Under the pieces are notes generated by a model. It saw only the letters and a program-made list of their open reading frames with translations. It was not told the DNA's origin and did no database searches. Shown here piece after piece: positions 26,497 through 35,497 of a stretch of 64,000 bases of DNA. Within the stretch, counting starts at the first letter, position 1, and the number at the start of each line of letters is the position of its first letter. The position numbers and the translations under genes were made by a program. Origin of the DNA: Natrinema pellirubrum DSM 15624 (lineage in GTDB: Archaea; Halobacteriota; Halobacteria; Halobacteriales; Natrialbaceae); contig NC_019962.1 in assembly GCF_000230735.2 (NCBI RefSeq), positions 3,472,001 to 3,536,000 of the forward strand, read 5' to 3'.

Positions 26497-26580
26497 GCGA
26501 GGGTAGCCAAGCAGGCCAACGGCGGTGGGCTTAAGACCCGCTCTCGTAGGAGTCCTTGGGTTCAAATCCCAACCCTCGCA
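26497..26580 (+). tRNA. tRNA-Leu (anticodon TAA)
   Basis: 84 nt. The acceptor stem GCGAGGG pairs with CCCTCGC and the discriminator is A. Anticodon stem GTGGG/CCCGC closes the loop CTTAAGA, giving anticodon TAA. A long class II variable arm (CTCGTAGGAG region) and the T-arm GGGTTCAAATCCC are present. The 3' CCA is not encoded. The last 22 nt plus one base are repeated 122 bp downstream. Confidence 0.95.
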
Positions 26581-26680
26581 TACCGACTCGAACGACAGTG
26601 AGAGTCGTGTCTGCGAGACGTGGGATTCGAATCAGAGAAGTCACAGCGCCCGAGCGAAGCGAGGGCGACCGTCTTCGCGT

Positions 26681-26703
26681 GGTTCAAATCCCAACCCTCG
26701 CAT
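26681..26703 (+). repeat. Duplicated tRNA-Leu 3' end (att-like)
   Basis: A 23-nt exact copy of 26559-26581 (the T-loop to 3' end of the tRNA plus one base) lies 122 bp downstream of the original. Such duplications are the footprints of tyrosine-integrase elements that use tRNA 3' ends. The 99 bp between the copies encodes nothing, so the element is lost or reduced. Confidence 0.65.
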
Positions 26704-26774
26704 GTCGCTGCGAGCAATCCGCGACAGCACAACGACAGCCCTCGAGCCGAAATCCGCGATCCCGATCGACGGGA

Positions 26775-27683
26775 TCAGTCCGACGGCTCGTAGTGTTCCC
26801 GGTGGACGACCGTCTCGGTGTCCCCGCGGACGGCGGTCACGACGATCTGATCGCCGTCGGTGTTGAGCCGAACGTTCGTCCAGGTGCCCGCCCACGAGGT
26901 CGATGGCTCGTCTTTACTCTCGCCGTAGAACTCGAACGTAGAGCCGGCGATCGTCGATTCGATGCGGAGCAGGTCGGCCTCGCGGCCGGGCGAGTCGGTG
27001 AGGTGGACGCGGGCGTAGTATCCGGTTTCGACGTCGGAGCCCTCGGGGGCGTCCACCGCGTCGACGCCCCACTCGATCCGCTCGACGACGTCCTCGTCGG
27101 TATCGATGATCTCCGGCTCGAACGCGTCCTCGGGGTTTTCCGGGGAGTCGTCCCCACTCTCGACCCAGAAGATCTTCCACTCCTCGTCCTCGGTCACGAG
27201 CGCGTAGACGCCGGCACTGTCGCCGGCGGCCGCATCGTCCAGTTCGGCGCGGACCAGCACGATCTCCGCGTCGTCGATCTCGGCCTCGAGGTCGGACTGT
27301 GCGAACCAGAACGCGGCACCCTCCAGCCCGCGGACATCCGCGACGGAGCCGTCTGCCGTCACGACTTCGGTCTCGAGCGCGTCGAGATCGGCGGCGCCGC
27401 TCGATTCGAACTCCCACTCCGGATCGGTGAGGATCCCCTGTAACGGGCTCGCGCTGTGGACGACCGCGGCCATCGCGTCGGGGTCTTCGGCCTGAGCAGC
27501 CTCGAGGTAGGTTTCGATGACCTGCTCGTAGTCCGGTTCGCTTTCGGGTTCGGACTCGCCGCCGTCGGGGTCCGGTTCGTCGTCGCCGTCGGATTCGTCA
27601 TCGCTCGGACCGTCGCTCAGACAGCCCGCAAGGAGGGACGAGGTGCCGATGCCAGCGGTGACCAGGTAGGTTCGGCGTTCCAT
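26775..27683 (-). CDS. Haloarchaeal lipoprotein of unknown function
   Basis: 302 residues. Starts MERRTYLVTAGIGTSSLLAGC: a signal peptide with a lipobox (LAGC, Cys21) for membrane anchoring. A long Asp/Glu/Ser-rich linker (about residues 23-50) follows. The rest resembles an NTF2-like or lumazine-like mixed domain (YEQVIETYLEAAQAEDPDAM) plus a beta-rich C-terminal half. Function unknown; surface exposed. TATA-like CTTATGAC on the minus strand lies about 27 nt upstream. Confidence 0.8.
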   Translation of the reverse strand: MERRTYLVTAGIGTSSLLAGCLSDGPSDDESDGDDEPDPDGGESEPESEPDYEQVIETYLEAAQAEDPDAMAAVVHSASPLQGILTDPEWEFESSGAADLDALETEVVTADGSVADVRGLEGAAFWFAQSDLEAEIDDAEIVLVRAELDDAAAGDSAGVYALVTEDEEWKIFWVESGDDSPENPEDAFEPEIIDTDEDVVERIEWGVDAVDAPEGSDVETGYYARVHLTDSPGREADLLRIESTIAGSTFEFYGESKDEPSTSWAGTWTNVRLNTDGDQIVVTAVRGDTETVVHREHYEPSD

Positions 27684-27835
27684 GCCTACTAGTTGGTTAA
27701 TTTACACTGTCATAAGAACCACGTTTCCAACCGGGAGAAGCGCGACGAAGCGACGAGGACGGACCCCGAACGAATCGGACGCAGCGACGGACCGAGACGG
27801 TCGGAACCGCCGTGGATCCGTGGACCAAGTGGCAC

Positions 27836-29308
27836 TCAGAACGGGTACTCGCGAGGCTCGTGCTGGATCGAGATCCACTTCGTCGTCGTCACTTCCTCGA
27901 GGATCTGCTCGCCGTTGTACCGGCCCATTCCCGATTGCTTCATTCCGCCGAAGGGGACGTGCGGTTCGTCGTTGACCGGTTGGTCGTTGATGTGGATCAT
28001 CCCCGTCTCGATCCCGTCCGCGATTTCCCGGGCCTGCTCGAGGTCCTCGCTGTGGACCGACCCCGAGAGACCGTGGATCGTGTCGTTGGCCAGTTCGATC
28101 GCCTCGTCGTCGCTCGCGTAGGGGATCACGGGCGCGACGGGGCCGAAGTGTTCGTTGCAGGCCGCGGCCATGTCGTTGTCGGCGTCGGAGAGGACTGTGG
28201 GTTCGACGACGAGTCCGTCGTGGTCGCCGCCGGTCTCGAGGGTGGCACCCGCGTCGACCGATTCCTCGACGTACTCGAGGATCTGATCGCGCTGACTCTC
28301 GTCGATGATGGGACCGATGACGGTGTCGTCGTCGGTCGGATCGCCGGTCGGCAGCGACGCGGCCCGGTCGGCCAGTGCGTCGACGTACTCGTCGTAGACA
28401 TCCTCGTGGACCAGGTGGCGGTTGATGGAGATGCAGATCTGGCCCTGGTGCAGAAAGGAACCGAAGACGCCGCCGTCGACGGCCCGCTCGAGGTCGGCGT
28501 CGTCGGTGACGACGTGGACGTTGTTCCCACCGAGTTCCATGGCGGGTAGGGCGCAGTTGCGCGCCGCCGTGGCGGCGACCCCCTGTCCGATCTCGGTCGA
28601 GCCGGTGAAGGCGATAGTCCGGGGGATGTCGTGGCCGGCGACCGCGTCGCCGATCTCGGAGCCGCGGCCGGGGACGACGCTGAGGACGCCCTCGGGGACG
28701 CCCGCGGCCTCGAAGATCCGCGCGAGCAGCAACCCGCCCGTGATCGGCGTGTTCGAGGCGGGTTTGAGGACGACCGAATTCCCGGCAGCGATCGCCGGCG
28801 CGACCGCCCGCATCGAGAGATGCAGCGGGAAGTTCCACGGCGAGATGACGCCGACGACGCCGACCGGCACTCGCTCGGCGACGTTTTCCTTGCCCGGCGT
28901 GATCGAGTCCGCGTGCTGGCCGTCCATCCGGAACGGGTAACTGGCGGCCTGTTGCATCATCCCTCTCGCAGTCTCCACTTCGGCCTCCGATTTGACCCGC
29001 GTACTCCCCGATTCGCGGGCCAGTAGCTCGACGATCTCCTCGCGGTGATCCCCGACGAACTGGATAGCCGCGCTGATCACACCTGCACGGGCCTGTGGCG
29101 GTTGCTTGGCCCACGTCTCCTGTGCCGACGCGGCAGTCTCGTAGGCCCGGTCGACATCGGCGTCGGTCCCCGCCGGGACGGACGCGATCGACTCACGCGT
29201 GTAGGGGTTCTCGACGGTGATCGCGTCGCGATCGCCGCTGTCGGTCCAGTCGCCAGCGAGATAGAGCGAGTCCCAGCCGCCGTCGGGTGCCAGTGGAAGG
29301 TCCGTCAT
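27836..29308 (-). CDS. Aldehyde dehydrogenase
   Basis: 490 residues from the ATG at 29308. ALDH motifs: ISPWNFPLHLSMRAVAPAI, FTGSTEIGQGVA, catalytic Glu in MELGGNNVHVV, nucleophile Cys in LHQGQICISINRHLVHE and FGGMKQSGMGRYN. Closest in form to the benzaldehyde/salicylaldehyde-dehydrogenase-like branch. A close paralogue lies at 60336-61847. The start is set by CTTATGCC on the minus strand about 25 nt upstream (leaderless); the frame extends 51 nt further. Substrate not predictable. Confidence 0.9.
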   Translation of the reverse strand: MTDLPLAPDGGWDSLYLAGDWTDSGDRDAITVENPYTRESIASVPAGTDADVDRAYETAASAQETWAKQPPQARAGVISAAIQFVGDHREEIVELLARESGSTRVKSEAEVETARGMMQQAASYPFRMDGQHADSITPGKENVAERVPVGVVGVISPWNFPLHLSMRAVAPAIAAGNSVVLKPASNTPITGGLLLARIFEAAGVPEGVLSVVPGRGSEIGDAVAGHDIPRTIAFTGSTEIGQGVAATAARNCALPAMELGGNNVHVVTDDADLERAVDGGVFGSFLHQGQICISINRHLVHEDVYDEYVDALADRAASLPTGDPTDDDTVIGPIIDESQRDQILEYVEESVDAGATLETGGDHDGLVVEPTVLSDADNDMAAACNEHFGPVAPVIPYASDDEAIELANDTIHGLSGSVHSEDLEQAREIADGIETGMIHINDQPVNDEPHVPFGGMKQSGMGRYNGEQILEEVTTTKWISIQHEPREYPF

Positions 29309-29371
29309 GCGAGCGACATAGCCCTCGAGCGGGCATAAGTAGCGGACGCGCAAGCGCAACGATCGGCCGCG

Positions 29372-29800
29372 TCAGGAGAGTCGTCGCGGCAGCAACACTG
29401 CAAGCGGGGCGTAAATCGCCAGGCCGATCACGGCCGTCGCGAGGACCCCAAGCAGGACGTTCTCGTTGACGAACCGCCATGCGAACAGCAGGATCCCCGC
29501 AGGCGGGAGCGCGAGCCCGGCCGCCGTGCGGTGGAACCGACGGAGCCGGTCGCCGACGGGTTCCGGCGTCGTCTCGATGTCACTGGAGTCGTCGTCCGCC
29601 ACGAGGGCGGGAAAAGAGAGGTACGTTCCGAGCCCCACTACGAGCCCGACGAACGCGCCGAAGATCGGTTGGCCGAACAGGACGAGCCCGAGATAGCCAA
29701 ACACCGGCAGCTCGAGGACGCCAATGCCGGCACCGATCAGTCCGGGCGAGCGGTCGCCGTCGTCGGCCGAGCCCGACCGTTCGTCACGAGAGTCGTTCAT
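29372..29800 (-). CDS. Small integral membrane protein
   Basis: 142 residues, unrecognised. Four hydrophobic segments in two pairs (GIGVLELPVFGYLGLVLFG, FGAFVGLVVGLGTYL; then GLALPPAGILLFAW, LLGVLATAVIGLAIYAPLAVL) separated by a charged loop, with an acidic N-terminal cytosolic tail. No catalytic motif. Confidence 0.7.
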   Translation of the reverse strand: MNDSRDERSGSADDGDRSPGLIGAGIGVLELPVFGYLGLVLFGQPIFGAFVGLVVGLGTYLSFPALVADDDSSDIETTPEPVGDRLRRFHRTAAGLALPPAGILLFAWRFVNENVLLGVLATAVIGLAIYAPLAVLLPRRLS

Positions 29801-29847
29801 GTCCGTGTCGACTCACTACAGCCATATTACCGTTTTCTGTCACTCGC

Positions 29848-30504
29848 CTACTCCTCGCTCTCGGCGAGGTCCTCCGTACGCAACTCTTCGCTGGCCTCGC
29901 GGACCTCCCGCATGACCGTCGAGATGCGTTCCTCGGCTTCGAGTTCCTCCTCGACCGAGAGGTCGACGCCCTCGACCTCGAGGAGGAACTTGGCGACCTC
30001 GGTGGCCTCGTACATCACGTCGTCGAGTTCCTCGGCGGTGAAGAAGTCACACATCGCGCCGTAGAGGAAGGTCGCGCCGGCGGTCCGGACCTTCTCCTCG
30101 AAGGAGGCGCGGGCCTGATTGACCGCCTGCGGGGAGTAGGTGTCGGTCATGAAGGGGACGAGTTCGGGGAGGTTCTCGCCGATCTTGGTCATCTCGACGC
30201 CGGTCTCGGTCCGGAAGTCCGAACAGAGCCGCGCGATGGCCCACTCGCGAGCGGTGATGTACGTGCGGTCCCGGAGGAACTCGTTGACCCGGTCGTACTG
30301 CGCGCCGTCCATCTTCGTGAACCGGGCGTACTTCTGTACGTCCTCGGGGACATCGTCGTCCTGCGGGTCGGGATCCGGCACCCCCGGCATCGAGCCGCCG
30401 TCGCCGTCCTCGTCTGCCGTCCCAGCGGGTTCGGGTTTGGGATCGCGGTCCGATTCGGCGTCGTCGCCCTCGAACCGAGACGCGTCCAGTCCGTCCTCGT
30501 CCAT
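29848..30504 (-). CDS. Conserved haloarchaeal cytosolic protein (DUF5806-like)
   Basis: 218 residues. An acidic, Pro-rich 60-residue N-terminus is followed by a compact helical domain (YARFTKMDGAQYDRVNEFLR, ITAREWAIARLCSDFRTETG, SPQAVNQARASFEEKV, GATFLYGAMCDFFT) and a charged C-terminal helix. I recognise this as a widespread haloarchaeal family, to my recollection DUF5806; its function is unknown. Monocistronic. Confidence 0.75.
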   Translation of the reverse strand: MDEDGLDASRFEGDDAESDRDPKPEPAGTADEDGDGGSMPGVPDPDPQDDDVPEDVQKYARFTKMDGAQYDRVNEFLRDRTYITAREWAIARLCSDFRTETGVEMTKIGENLPELVPFMTDTYSPQAVNQARASFEEKVRTAGATFLYGAMCDFFTAEELDDVMYEATEVAKFLLEVEGVDLSVEEELEAEERISTVMREVREASEELRTEDLAESEE

Positions 30505-30710
30505 GCCCGCGTATTACCAGCTATCCGAGATAAGGGTTGTTCTCGAGCCGACCGGCTCGAGGGCGGCGCGATCGACCCCCGTCGTCGACCCCGGCGGGCC
30601 GTGGGTCGGCGACGACGGACGGTCGGGGACCGGTTACTCGGCCCGTAAACACTTTTCCCGCCAGCCGGAGTTCGACCGGATTTAAGTCCGTGAGGGGCAT
30701 GCGGTAGTAT

Positions 30711-31847
30711 ATGTCACAGACGCCAGTCGTAGTCAAGGCAGTGCGGACGCCACAGGGGAAAGAAGACGGCGTGTACGCCGACGTTCGCAGCGAGGACCTC
30801 TCGGTGCCACTGATCGACGAGATTCTGGCCGAAACTGGCCTCTCCGGTGAGGAAATCGACGATCTGATGTGGGGCTGTGCCCAGCAGCGCGAGGAACAGG
30901 ACAACAACCTCGCCCGCGTCATCGCCCTACTCTCCGAACTCGGCGAGTCGGTGCCGGCGACGACGATCAACCGCTGGTGTGCCTCCTCGATGCAGTCGGT
31001 CATCTCCGCCTCCGACGCCATCGCGGCCGGCAACCGAGACGCCATCATCGCCGGCGGCGTCGAGAGCATGAGCCGCGTCGCGATGGGCGAGAGCTACGGC
31101 CACATCCACCCGAAGATCTCCGAACTGTACGACCTCGGAGATCTCCAGATGGGGATGACCGCCGAGAAAGTCGCCGAGGAGTACGGCGTCAGTCGCGAGG
31201 AACAGGACGAGTACGCCGCCCGTAGCCAGCAGCGAGCCACCGAGGCGACCGAAGAAGGCCGCTTCGACGACGAGATCGTCCCGATCGAAACCGAGGACGG
31301 CACCGTCGAGGAAGACGAGGGCATCCGACCGGGTACGACTCCCGAGAAACTCGCCGAACTCCCCACCGTCTTCAAGGAGGACGGCTCCGTCACGCCCGGT
31401 AACGCCTCCCAGATCTCCGACGGCGCGGCCGCCCTGCTGGTCACCAGCAAGGACTTCGCCGAGGAACACGACCTCGAGATCATGGCCGAGGTCGGCCGGA
31501 ACAACGTCGCCGGCGTCGACCCGACCGTCATGGGGATCGGCCCGGTCCCGGCCACGAAGGGCCTGCTCGAGCGCAACGGCCGCGACATCGACGAGTACGA
31601 TCTCGTGGAACTCAACGAGGCCTTCGCGAGCCAGTCGCTCTACTCCCGTGACGAACTCGGCATCGACCCCGACATCTTCAACGTCAACGGCGGGGCGATC
31701 GCGCTGGGTCACCCGCTGGGTGCCTCGGGCGCGCGTCTGCCCGTGACGCTGATCCACGAACTCCAGAAGCGCGGCGGCGGCCTCGGGCTGGCGACGCTGT
31801 GTGTCGGCTTCGGTCAGGGTGCGGCGATCGAATTCGACGTGAACTAA
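30711..31847 (+). CDS. Acetyl-CoA C-acyltransferase (thiolase)
   Basis: 378 residues, a true thiolase: nucleophile Cys in NRWCASSMQSV, GGVESMSR, His in NGGAIALGHPLGASGAR and the second Cys in TLCVGFGQGAAIEF. It condenses or cleaves acyl-CoA with acetyl-CoA in beta-oxidation or polyhydroxyalkanoate metabolism. GATTTAAGTCC about 27 nt upstream is its TATA box (leaderless). The last ten codons plus stop are repeated twice more downstream. Confidence 0.95.
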   Translation: MSQTPVVVKAVRTPQGKEDGVYADVRSEDLSVPLIDEILAETGLSGEEIDDLMWGCAQQREEQDNNLARVIALLSELGESVPATTINRWCASSMQSVISASDAIAAGNRDAIIAGGVESMSRVAMGESYGHIHPKISELYDLGDLQMGMTAEKVAEEYGVSREEQDEYAARSQQRATEATEEGRFDDEIVPIETEDGTVEEDEGIRPGTTPEKLAELPTVFKEDGSVTPGNASQISDGAAALLVTSKDFAEEHDLEIMAEVGRNNVAGVDPTVMGIGPVPATKGLLERNGRDIDEYDLVELNEAFASQSLYSRDELGIDPDIFNVNGGAIALGHPLGASGARLPVTLIHELQKRGGGLGLATLCVGFGQGAAIEFDVN

Positions 31848-32143
31848 GCAGCGGAAACCGGGCCTTTTGGTCCAGGTTTTGCGAGGGCGACGCGGGAGCG
31901 TCGTCCGAGACAAAAGGTGGTCGCGTCAGGGTGCGGCGATCGAATTCGACGTGAACTAAGCAGCGGAACTGGACTTTTTGGTCCAGGTTTTGCGAGGGCG
32001 ACGCGGGAGCGTCGTCCGAGACAAAAGGTGGTCGCGTCAGGGTGCGGCGATCGAATTCGACGTCAACTAAACCGCTGGGACTGGACTTTTTGGTCCAGAT
32101 TTTGCGAGGGCGACGCGGGAGCATCATCCGAGATAAAAAGTAC
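31814..32143 (+). repeat. Three tandem copies of the thiolase 3' end and terminator
   Basis: Units begin at 31814, 31926 and 32037 (112, 111 and about 107 nt). Each holds the last ten codons of the thiolase (QGAAIEFDVN) with its TAA, then a T-rich dyad (TGGAC-TTTTTG-GTCCA in units 2-3) and a hairpin CGACGC-GGGA-GCGTCG. Units 1 and 2 are nearly identical, unit 3 has drifted. The unit works as a terminator, so transcription is stopped up to three times. Only the first copy is in frame with the gene. Confidence 0.85.
31888..31912 (+). terminator. Hairpin/terminator unit after thiolase
   Basis: GCGACGC-GGGA-GCGTCGT hairpin downstream of a T-run (CCTTTTGG) in the first of three tandem units. It is repeated in the following two copies. 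Confidence 0.4.
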
Positions 32144-32188
32144 TGTTGCTCCGATAGGATATTCACGCTCGAGTTATTGTAGTTACAG

Positions 32189-32410
32189 ATGGGCAGTGTG
32201 AAACGTCTCTACGAGCGCACTGATGCGTGGTTGCGGGGGCTCTCTCGCAGACGGTACGCGGCCGTGTTGGGGCTAGTGACAGGGATCGGCGTCCTCGCAA
32301 CCGGCTTCCTGTTGAGTCGGGACCTCCTCCTCGTTCAAGCGGTCACGATGGCGCTCGTCATGTTCGGCCTCGAGTGCGCGTTCGGGCGATGGGGGGAGTA
32401 CGCGAGCTAA
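32189..32410 (+). CDS. Small membrane protein (73 residues)
   Basis: A basic N-terminus (SVKRLYERTDAWLRGLSRRR) is followed by two hydrophobic segments (YAAVLGLVTGIGVLATGFLL and LLLVQAVTMALVMFGLECAFG). The style is that of small haloarchaeal hypothetical membrane proteins. Function unknown. Confidence 0.6.
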   Translation: MGSVKRLYERTDAWLRGLSRRRYAAVLGLVTGIGVLATGFLLSRDLLLVQAVTMALVMFGLECAFGRWGEYAS

Positions 32411-32497
32411 CAGCATGTCCGTCAGCTCTCCGCCGCCCATCCTCGAGCCCCCATCAGGTGGCGGGTCGTTTAGTAGTCTCGAGTCCGTAGGCTGCGT

Positions 32498-32815
32498 ATG
32501 CGCATCGGCCTCCTCACGATCATCGTCGGCATCCCGCTGGCCTGGCATCTCGGGCTCACCGCGGTCGCCTACTGGGACGCCGGTCGGGTGGGCCTCGAGC
32601 CCCAGTGGAAGTGGGCGGCGATCACCTTCTGTATCCCGCTGATCGGGTTTTTCATCTACATCTTCGAGCGCAGCGAACTCTCCTATGACCCCGAGAGCGA
32701 CCCCTATCGGGGACACAACGTCAACATCCACCCCTCGCGGGCCGACGACACGTCGCTGCCGTCACGCGGTGACGACCGCCTCGAGCCGGAACTCGAGGAA
32801 ACCGACGACGAGTAG
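32498..32815 (+). CDS. Small membrane protein, PLDc_N-like
   Basis: 105 residues with two N-terminal membrane segments (MRIGLLTIIVGIPLAWHLGL and WAAITFCIPLIGFFIYIFER), then an acidic cytosolic tail. The second-helix pattern W.A...CIPLIGF.IY resembles the PLDc_N superfamily of small membrane proteins. CGTTTAGTAG about 25 nt upstream is its TATA box. Confidence 0.65.
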   Translation: MRIGLLTIIVGIPLAWHLGLTAVAYWDAGRVGLEPQWKWAAITFCIPLIGFFIYIFERSELSYDPESDPYRGHNVNIHPSRADDTSLPSRGDDRLEPELEETDDE

Positions 32816-32862
32816 CGGGCGGGGTCGTGGCTTCAAGCCGCTGGCCGGTGAACGCACAGGGG

Positions 32863-33621
32863 ATGTCCGACCACGGCACAGTCACCGTCGTCCCCAGCGT
32901 CCACTTCTCGCCGACCCACTGCCGACGGGTCCGCGAGCGGATCCGCGCGGTCGAACCGGACCTCGTGGCCGTCGAACTCGACGAGTCGCGCTTTGAGCGT
33001 CTCGAGGCCGATAGCGGGCCGGCGCTCACCGAACTGAGCCGCGAACTGTCGCCGCCGGCCGCGGCTGCCTACAGTGCGGTGCGTGCGTTCCAGCGGACGG
33101 TCGTTCGCCTCGCCGGACTCGATCCCGACTACACCGACATGGAGGCCGCCATCGAGACGGCCGCCGAGTGCGACCTCGACGTCGCGCTGATCGATGATCC
33201 GGTGGCGGAGACCCTGCGGGAACTCGCCCGTCGCGTCGGGCCGTTGACGATCCCTCGAAGTATGCTCCGTGCGCAGTCGATGGGACCGGACGCGTACGCC
33301 GACCAGCTGGCGCTGCTCGAGCGGCCCGTCGCGGAGATCTCACACGGCGACGACGTCCAGCCGGCGATCGACCACCTACGGCGGCTGTTCCCCGAGGTGG
33401 CGGCGGTACTGATCGACCGCCGGGACCGGGCGATGGCGCAGCGACTGCACGCGCTCCGTCGTGACGGTCACGACGTCGTCGCAGTCGTCGGCGCGGGCCA
33501 CCACAACGGGCTCGAGCGACGGCTCGCGGCGCTCGAGGGCGAGCGCAACGCCGCCGAGCGGACCGAGTCGGTCCCGATCAGAACGCCCGCACGGACGGTA
33601 ACGCGAATTCCGATCGAGTAA
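32863..33621 (+). CDS. TraB/PrgY-like protein, soluble form
   Basis: 252 residues. The family signatures VTVVPSVHFSPTHCRRV, PDLVAVELDESRFERLE and the late VVAVVGAGHHNGLERRL are present, so this is the TraB N-terminal domain (a Tiki/EreA-like putative hydrolase fold). Unlike canonical archaeal TraB proteins it lacks the C-terminal membrane segments. The start is at ATG 32863, near the family's conserved start, rather than an in-frame upstream start. Substrate unknown. Confidence 0.75.
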   Translation: MSDHGTVTVVPSVHFSPTHCRRVRERIRAVEPDLVAVELDESRFERLEADSGPALTELSRELSPPAAAAYSAVRAFQRTVVRLAGLDPDYTDMEAAIETAAECDLDVALIDDPVAETLRELARRVGPLTIPRSMLRAQSMGPDAYADQLALLERPVAEISHGDDVQPAIDHLRRLFPEVAAVLIDRRDRAMAQRLHALRRDGHDVVAVVGAGHHNGLERRLAALEGERNAAERTESVPIRTPARTVTRIPIE

Positions 33622-33666
33622 GCGGGCTCGGACCGCTCGCGCCGATCGGGGCAAATAGAGTCGTGA

Positions 33667-35352
33667 TCAGTCGTCGGCCGGTGCCGCGCTGCCCCCGCCG
33701 ACTTTGGTGTCGGGGACGGTGCCGTCGTCGTTCCAGCCGCGCTCGGCGTAATACTCCTCGAGCCCCTGCTCGAAGTCGGGCAGTTCGTAGGGCAGCCGGT
33801 CGTCGCCGCGGTCGAAGCCGCGCTGGTTGTTGAAGTGCCGTTCCATGGCGACGACCTCGCCACCGAGGGCGAGCAGGTCGTCGTAGTCGGCATCGAGCAG
33901 CGTCTCGATGCGTTCCTCGGTCAGGAAGTCACGGGAGAACTTACAGAAGATCGCGCTGTCCTTGACGGCGTTTAGGTTCTCGAGTTCGACGAGTTTGGGC
34001 GGCTTGCCCTCGAGACCCTCCTTCTGGAACGCGTCTTCCTCGCCGACCAGCGGGTACTCGTAGGGGTAGAACTCGGCGTACATGTGGTCGGCGCCGCGGT
34101 TCGAGGTAGCGAAGGCCAGCCCCTGTCCGTTCAGGGTGCGGCCGTCGTGGGCGGCGAACTCCATGCCCTTGACCGACCAGTTCTCGACGCCGAGGTCCTC
34201 GTGGATCCGGTCGACGCCCTCCGCGAGCGTATCACCGACGCCCTCGCGGTGGGCGATCTGCTCGACGAGGTTGTGGATGAGGTCGACGTTGCCGAACTCG
34301 TCTTCGCTCTTGAGGTAGGCCGCGATGGTGTCGCCCGTCGAAATGGTGTCGAGCCCGTAGACGTCACACAGCTTGTTCGATTGCATCACGTCGACGATGT
34401 CGTCGACGCCCGAGTTCGAACCGAAGGCCATCAGCGTCTCGAACTCGGGGCCTTCCGTCTCGAGTCCCGATTCCTCGTCGCGGGTCGGCAGTTTGCAGGC
34501 GAAGGCACACGACGAGCAGGTGCCTTTCTTGTACTTCTTCTCCTCGACGCGGTCACCGCTGATCCCGTCGATCCCCTCGAAGGAGAGGTCCTCGAAGTAG
34601 TAACTCGAGAGGGCCTCGACCATGTTGGCGTACTCGGCAACCGAAGTGGTCCCCTGTGCCTTCATCGGGTGGTCGGCCTGGGCGGCCTCGCCGTGGATCT
34701 CCATCTGGACGGCCGGGATCTCGACTTCGCGGGTCGAGTCGCCGTCGAAGGTGATCGCCTTGACGTTTTTCGACCCCAGCACCGCGCCGAGCCCGCCGCG
34801 GCCGAAGGCCCGTTCCTCCGAGGTCATGACCGAGGCAAAGCGGACCTCGTTCTCGCCGGCCGGCCCGATAACGGCGGTGTGTTCCGGCCCGAGGTCGTGT
34901 TCGTCCTCGAGGTACTCGCAGGTCTCGGGCACGGTCGCCCCCTCGAGGTCGGGGACGGCCTCGAACTCGACGCCGTCGTCGGTGACGTGGACGACGACGA
35001 GGCCGTCGCTCGCGCCGGTAATCTCGACGGCGCTGTAGCCGGTCCCCGTAAAGTTCCGCGAGACGAACCCGCCGGCGTTCGAGGAGAGCAGCCCGTCGGT
35101 CAGCGGCGAGACGGTCGTCGCCGACGTCCGCCCGGTGAAGCTCATCGTCGAGTGCTGAAGCGGCCCCGTCGCGAAGAACAGGCGGTTGTCGGCTCCGAGC
35201 GGATCGACATCGAACGGGATCCGCTCGTGGGCGAGTTTCGTCCCGAGCGCCCGACCGCCAACATAGGACTCGAGGACGTCGTCGATGTCCTCGGTCTCGA
35301 CGGTTCGGTCCCCGACGTCGATCGAACACAGCGGTCCCCGTGAGTGTTTCAT
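33667..35352 (-). CDS. Aldehyde:ferredoxin oxidoreductase-family tungstoenzyme
   Basis: 561 residues. The 4Fe-4S ligands Cys-x2-Cys-x3-Cys are in CSSCAFACK, with the fourth Cys late (AIFCKFSRDF) as in AOR. N-terminal domain features (SYVGGRALGTKL, FATGPLQHSTMSFTGRT, FGRGGLGAVLGSKNVKAI) match the bis-tungstopterin fold. It oxidises an aldehyde (or reverses this) with ferredoxin as partner. The ferredoxin at 26088 is a candidate but is not linked. Slightly shorter than the 600-residue archaeal enzymes; complete. Confidence 0.92.
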   Translation of the reverse strand: MKHSRGPLCSIDVGDRTVETEDIDDVLESYVGGRALGTKLAHERIPFDVDPLGADNRLFFATGPLQHSTMSFTGRTSATTVSPLTDGLLSSNAGGFVSRNFTGTGYSAVEITGASDGLVVVHVTDDGVEFEAVPDLEGATVPETCEYLEDEHDLGPEHTAVIGPAGENEVRFASVMTSEERAFGRGGLGAVLGSKNVKAITFDGDSTREVEIPAVQMEIHGEAAQADHPMKAQGTTSVAEYANMVEALSSYYFEDLSFEGIDGISGDRVEEKKYKKGTCSSCAFACKLPTRDEESGLETEGPEFETLMAFGSNSGVDDIVDVMQSNKLCDVYGLDTISTGDTIAAYLKSEDEFGNVDLIHNLVEQIAHREGVGDTLAEGVDRIHEDLGVENWSVKGMEFAAHDGRTLNGQGLAFATSNRGADHMYAEFYPYEYPLVGEEDAFQKEGLEGKPPKLVELENLNAVKDSAIFCKFSRDFLTEERIETLLDADYDDLLALGGEVVAMERHFNNQRGFDRGDDRLPYELPDFEQGLEEYYAERGWNDDGTVPDTKVGGGSAAPADD

Positions 35353-35497
35353 AGTACCACAGTGGTGGACACGGCCGCAAAACGGTATCGGTTTTTCGGG
35401 CGGGATTCGACGCTGAGCCGTTCGGGCGGCGGCTGCGATCGGGCCGGCGGATCCCGAGTCGGACTGGATTTATCCACTCGGGACGTCTGGTCCCGGT

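Noticed and set aside
31684-32166. Minus-strand frame with an internal repeat (DVEFDRRTLTRPPF) over the thiolase tail
   Set aside because: The repeat is just the reverse reading of the triplicated thiolase 3' end.
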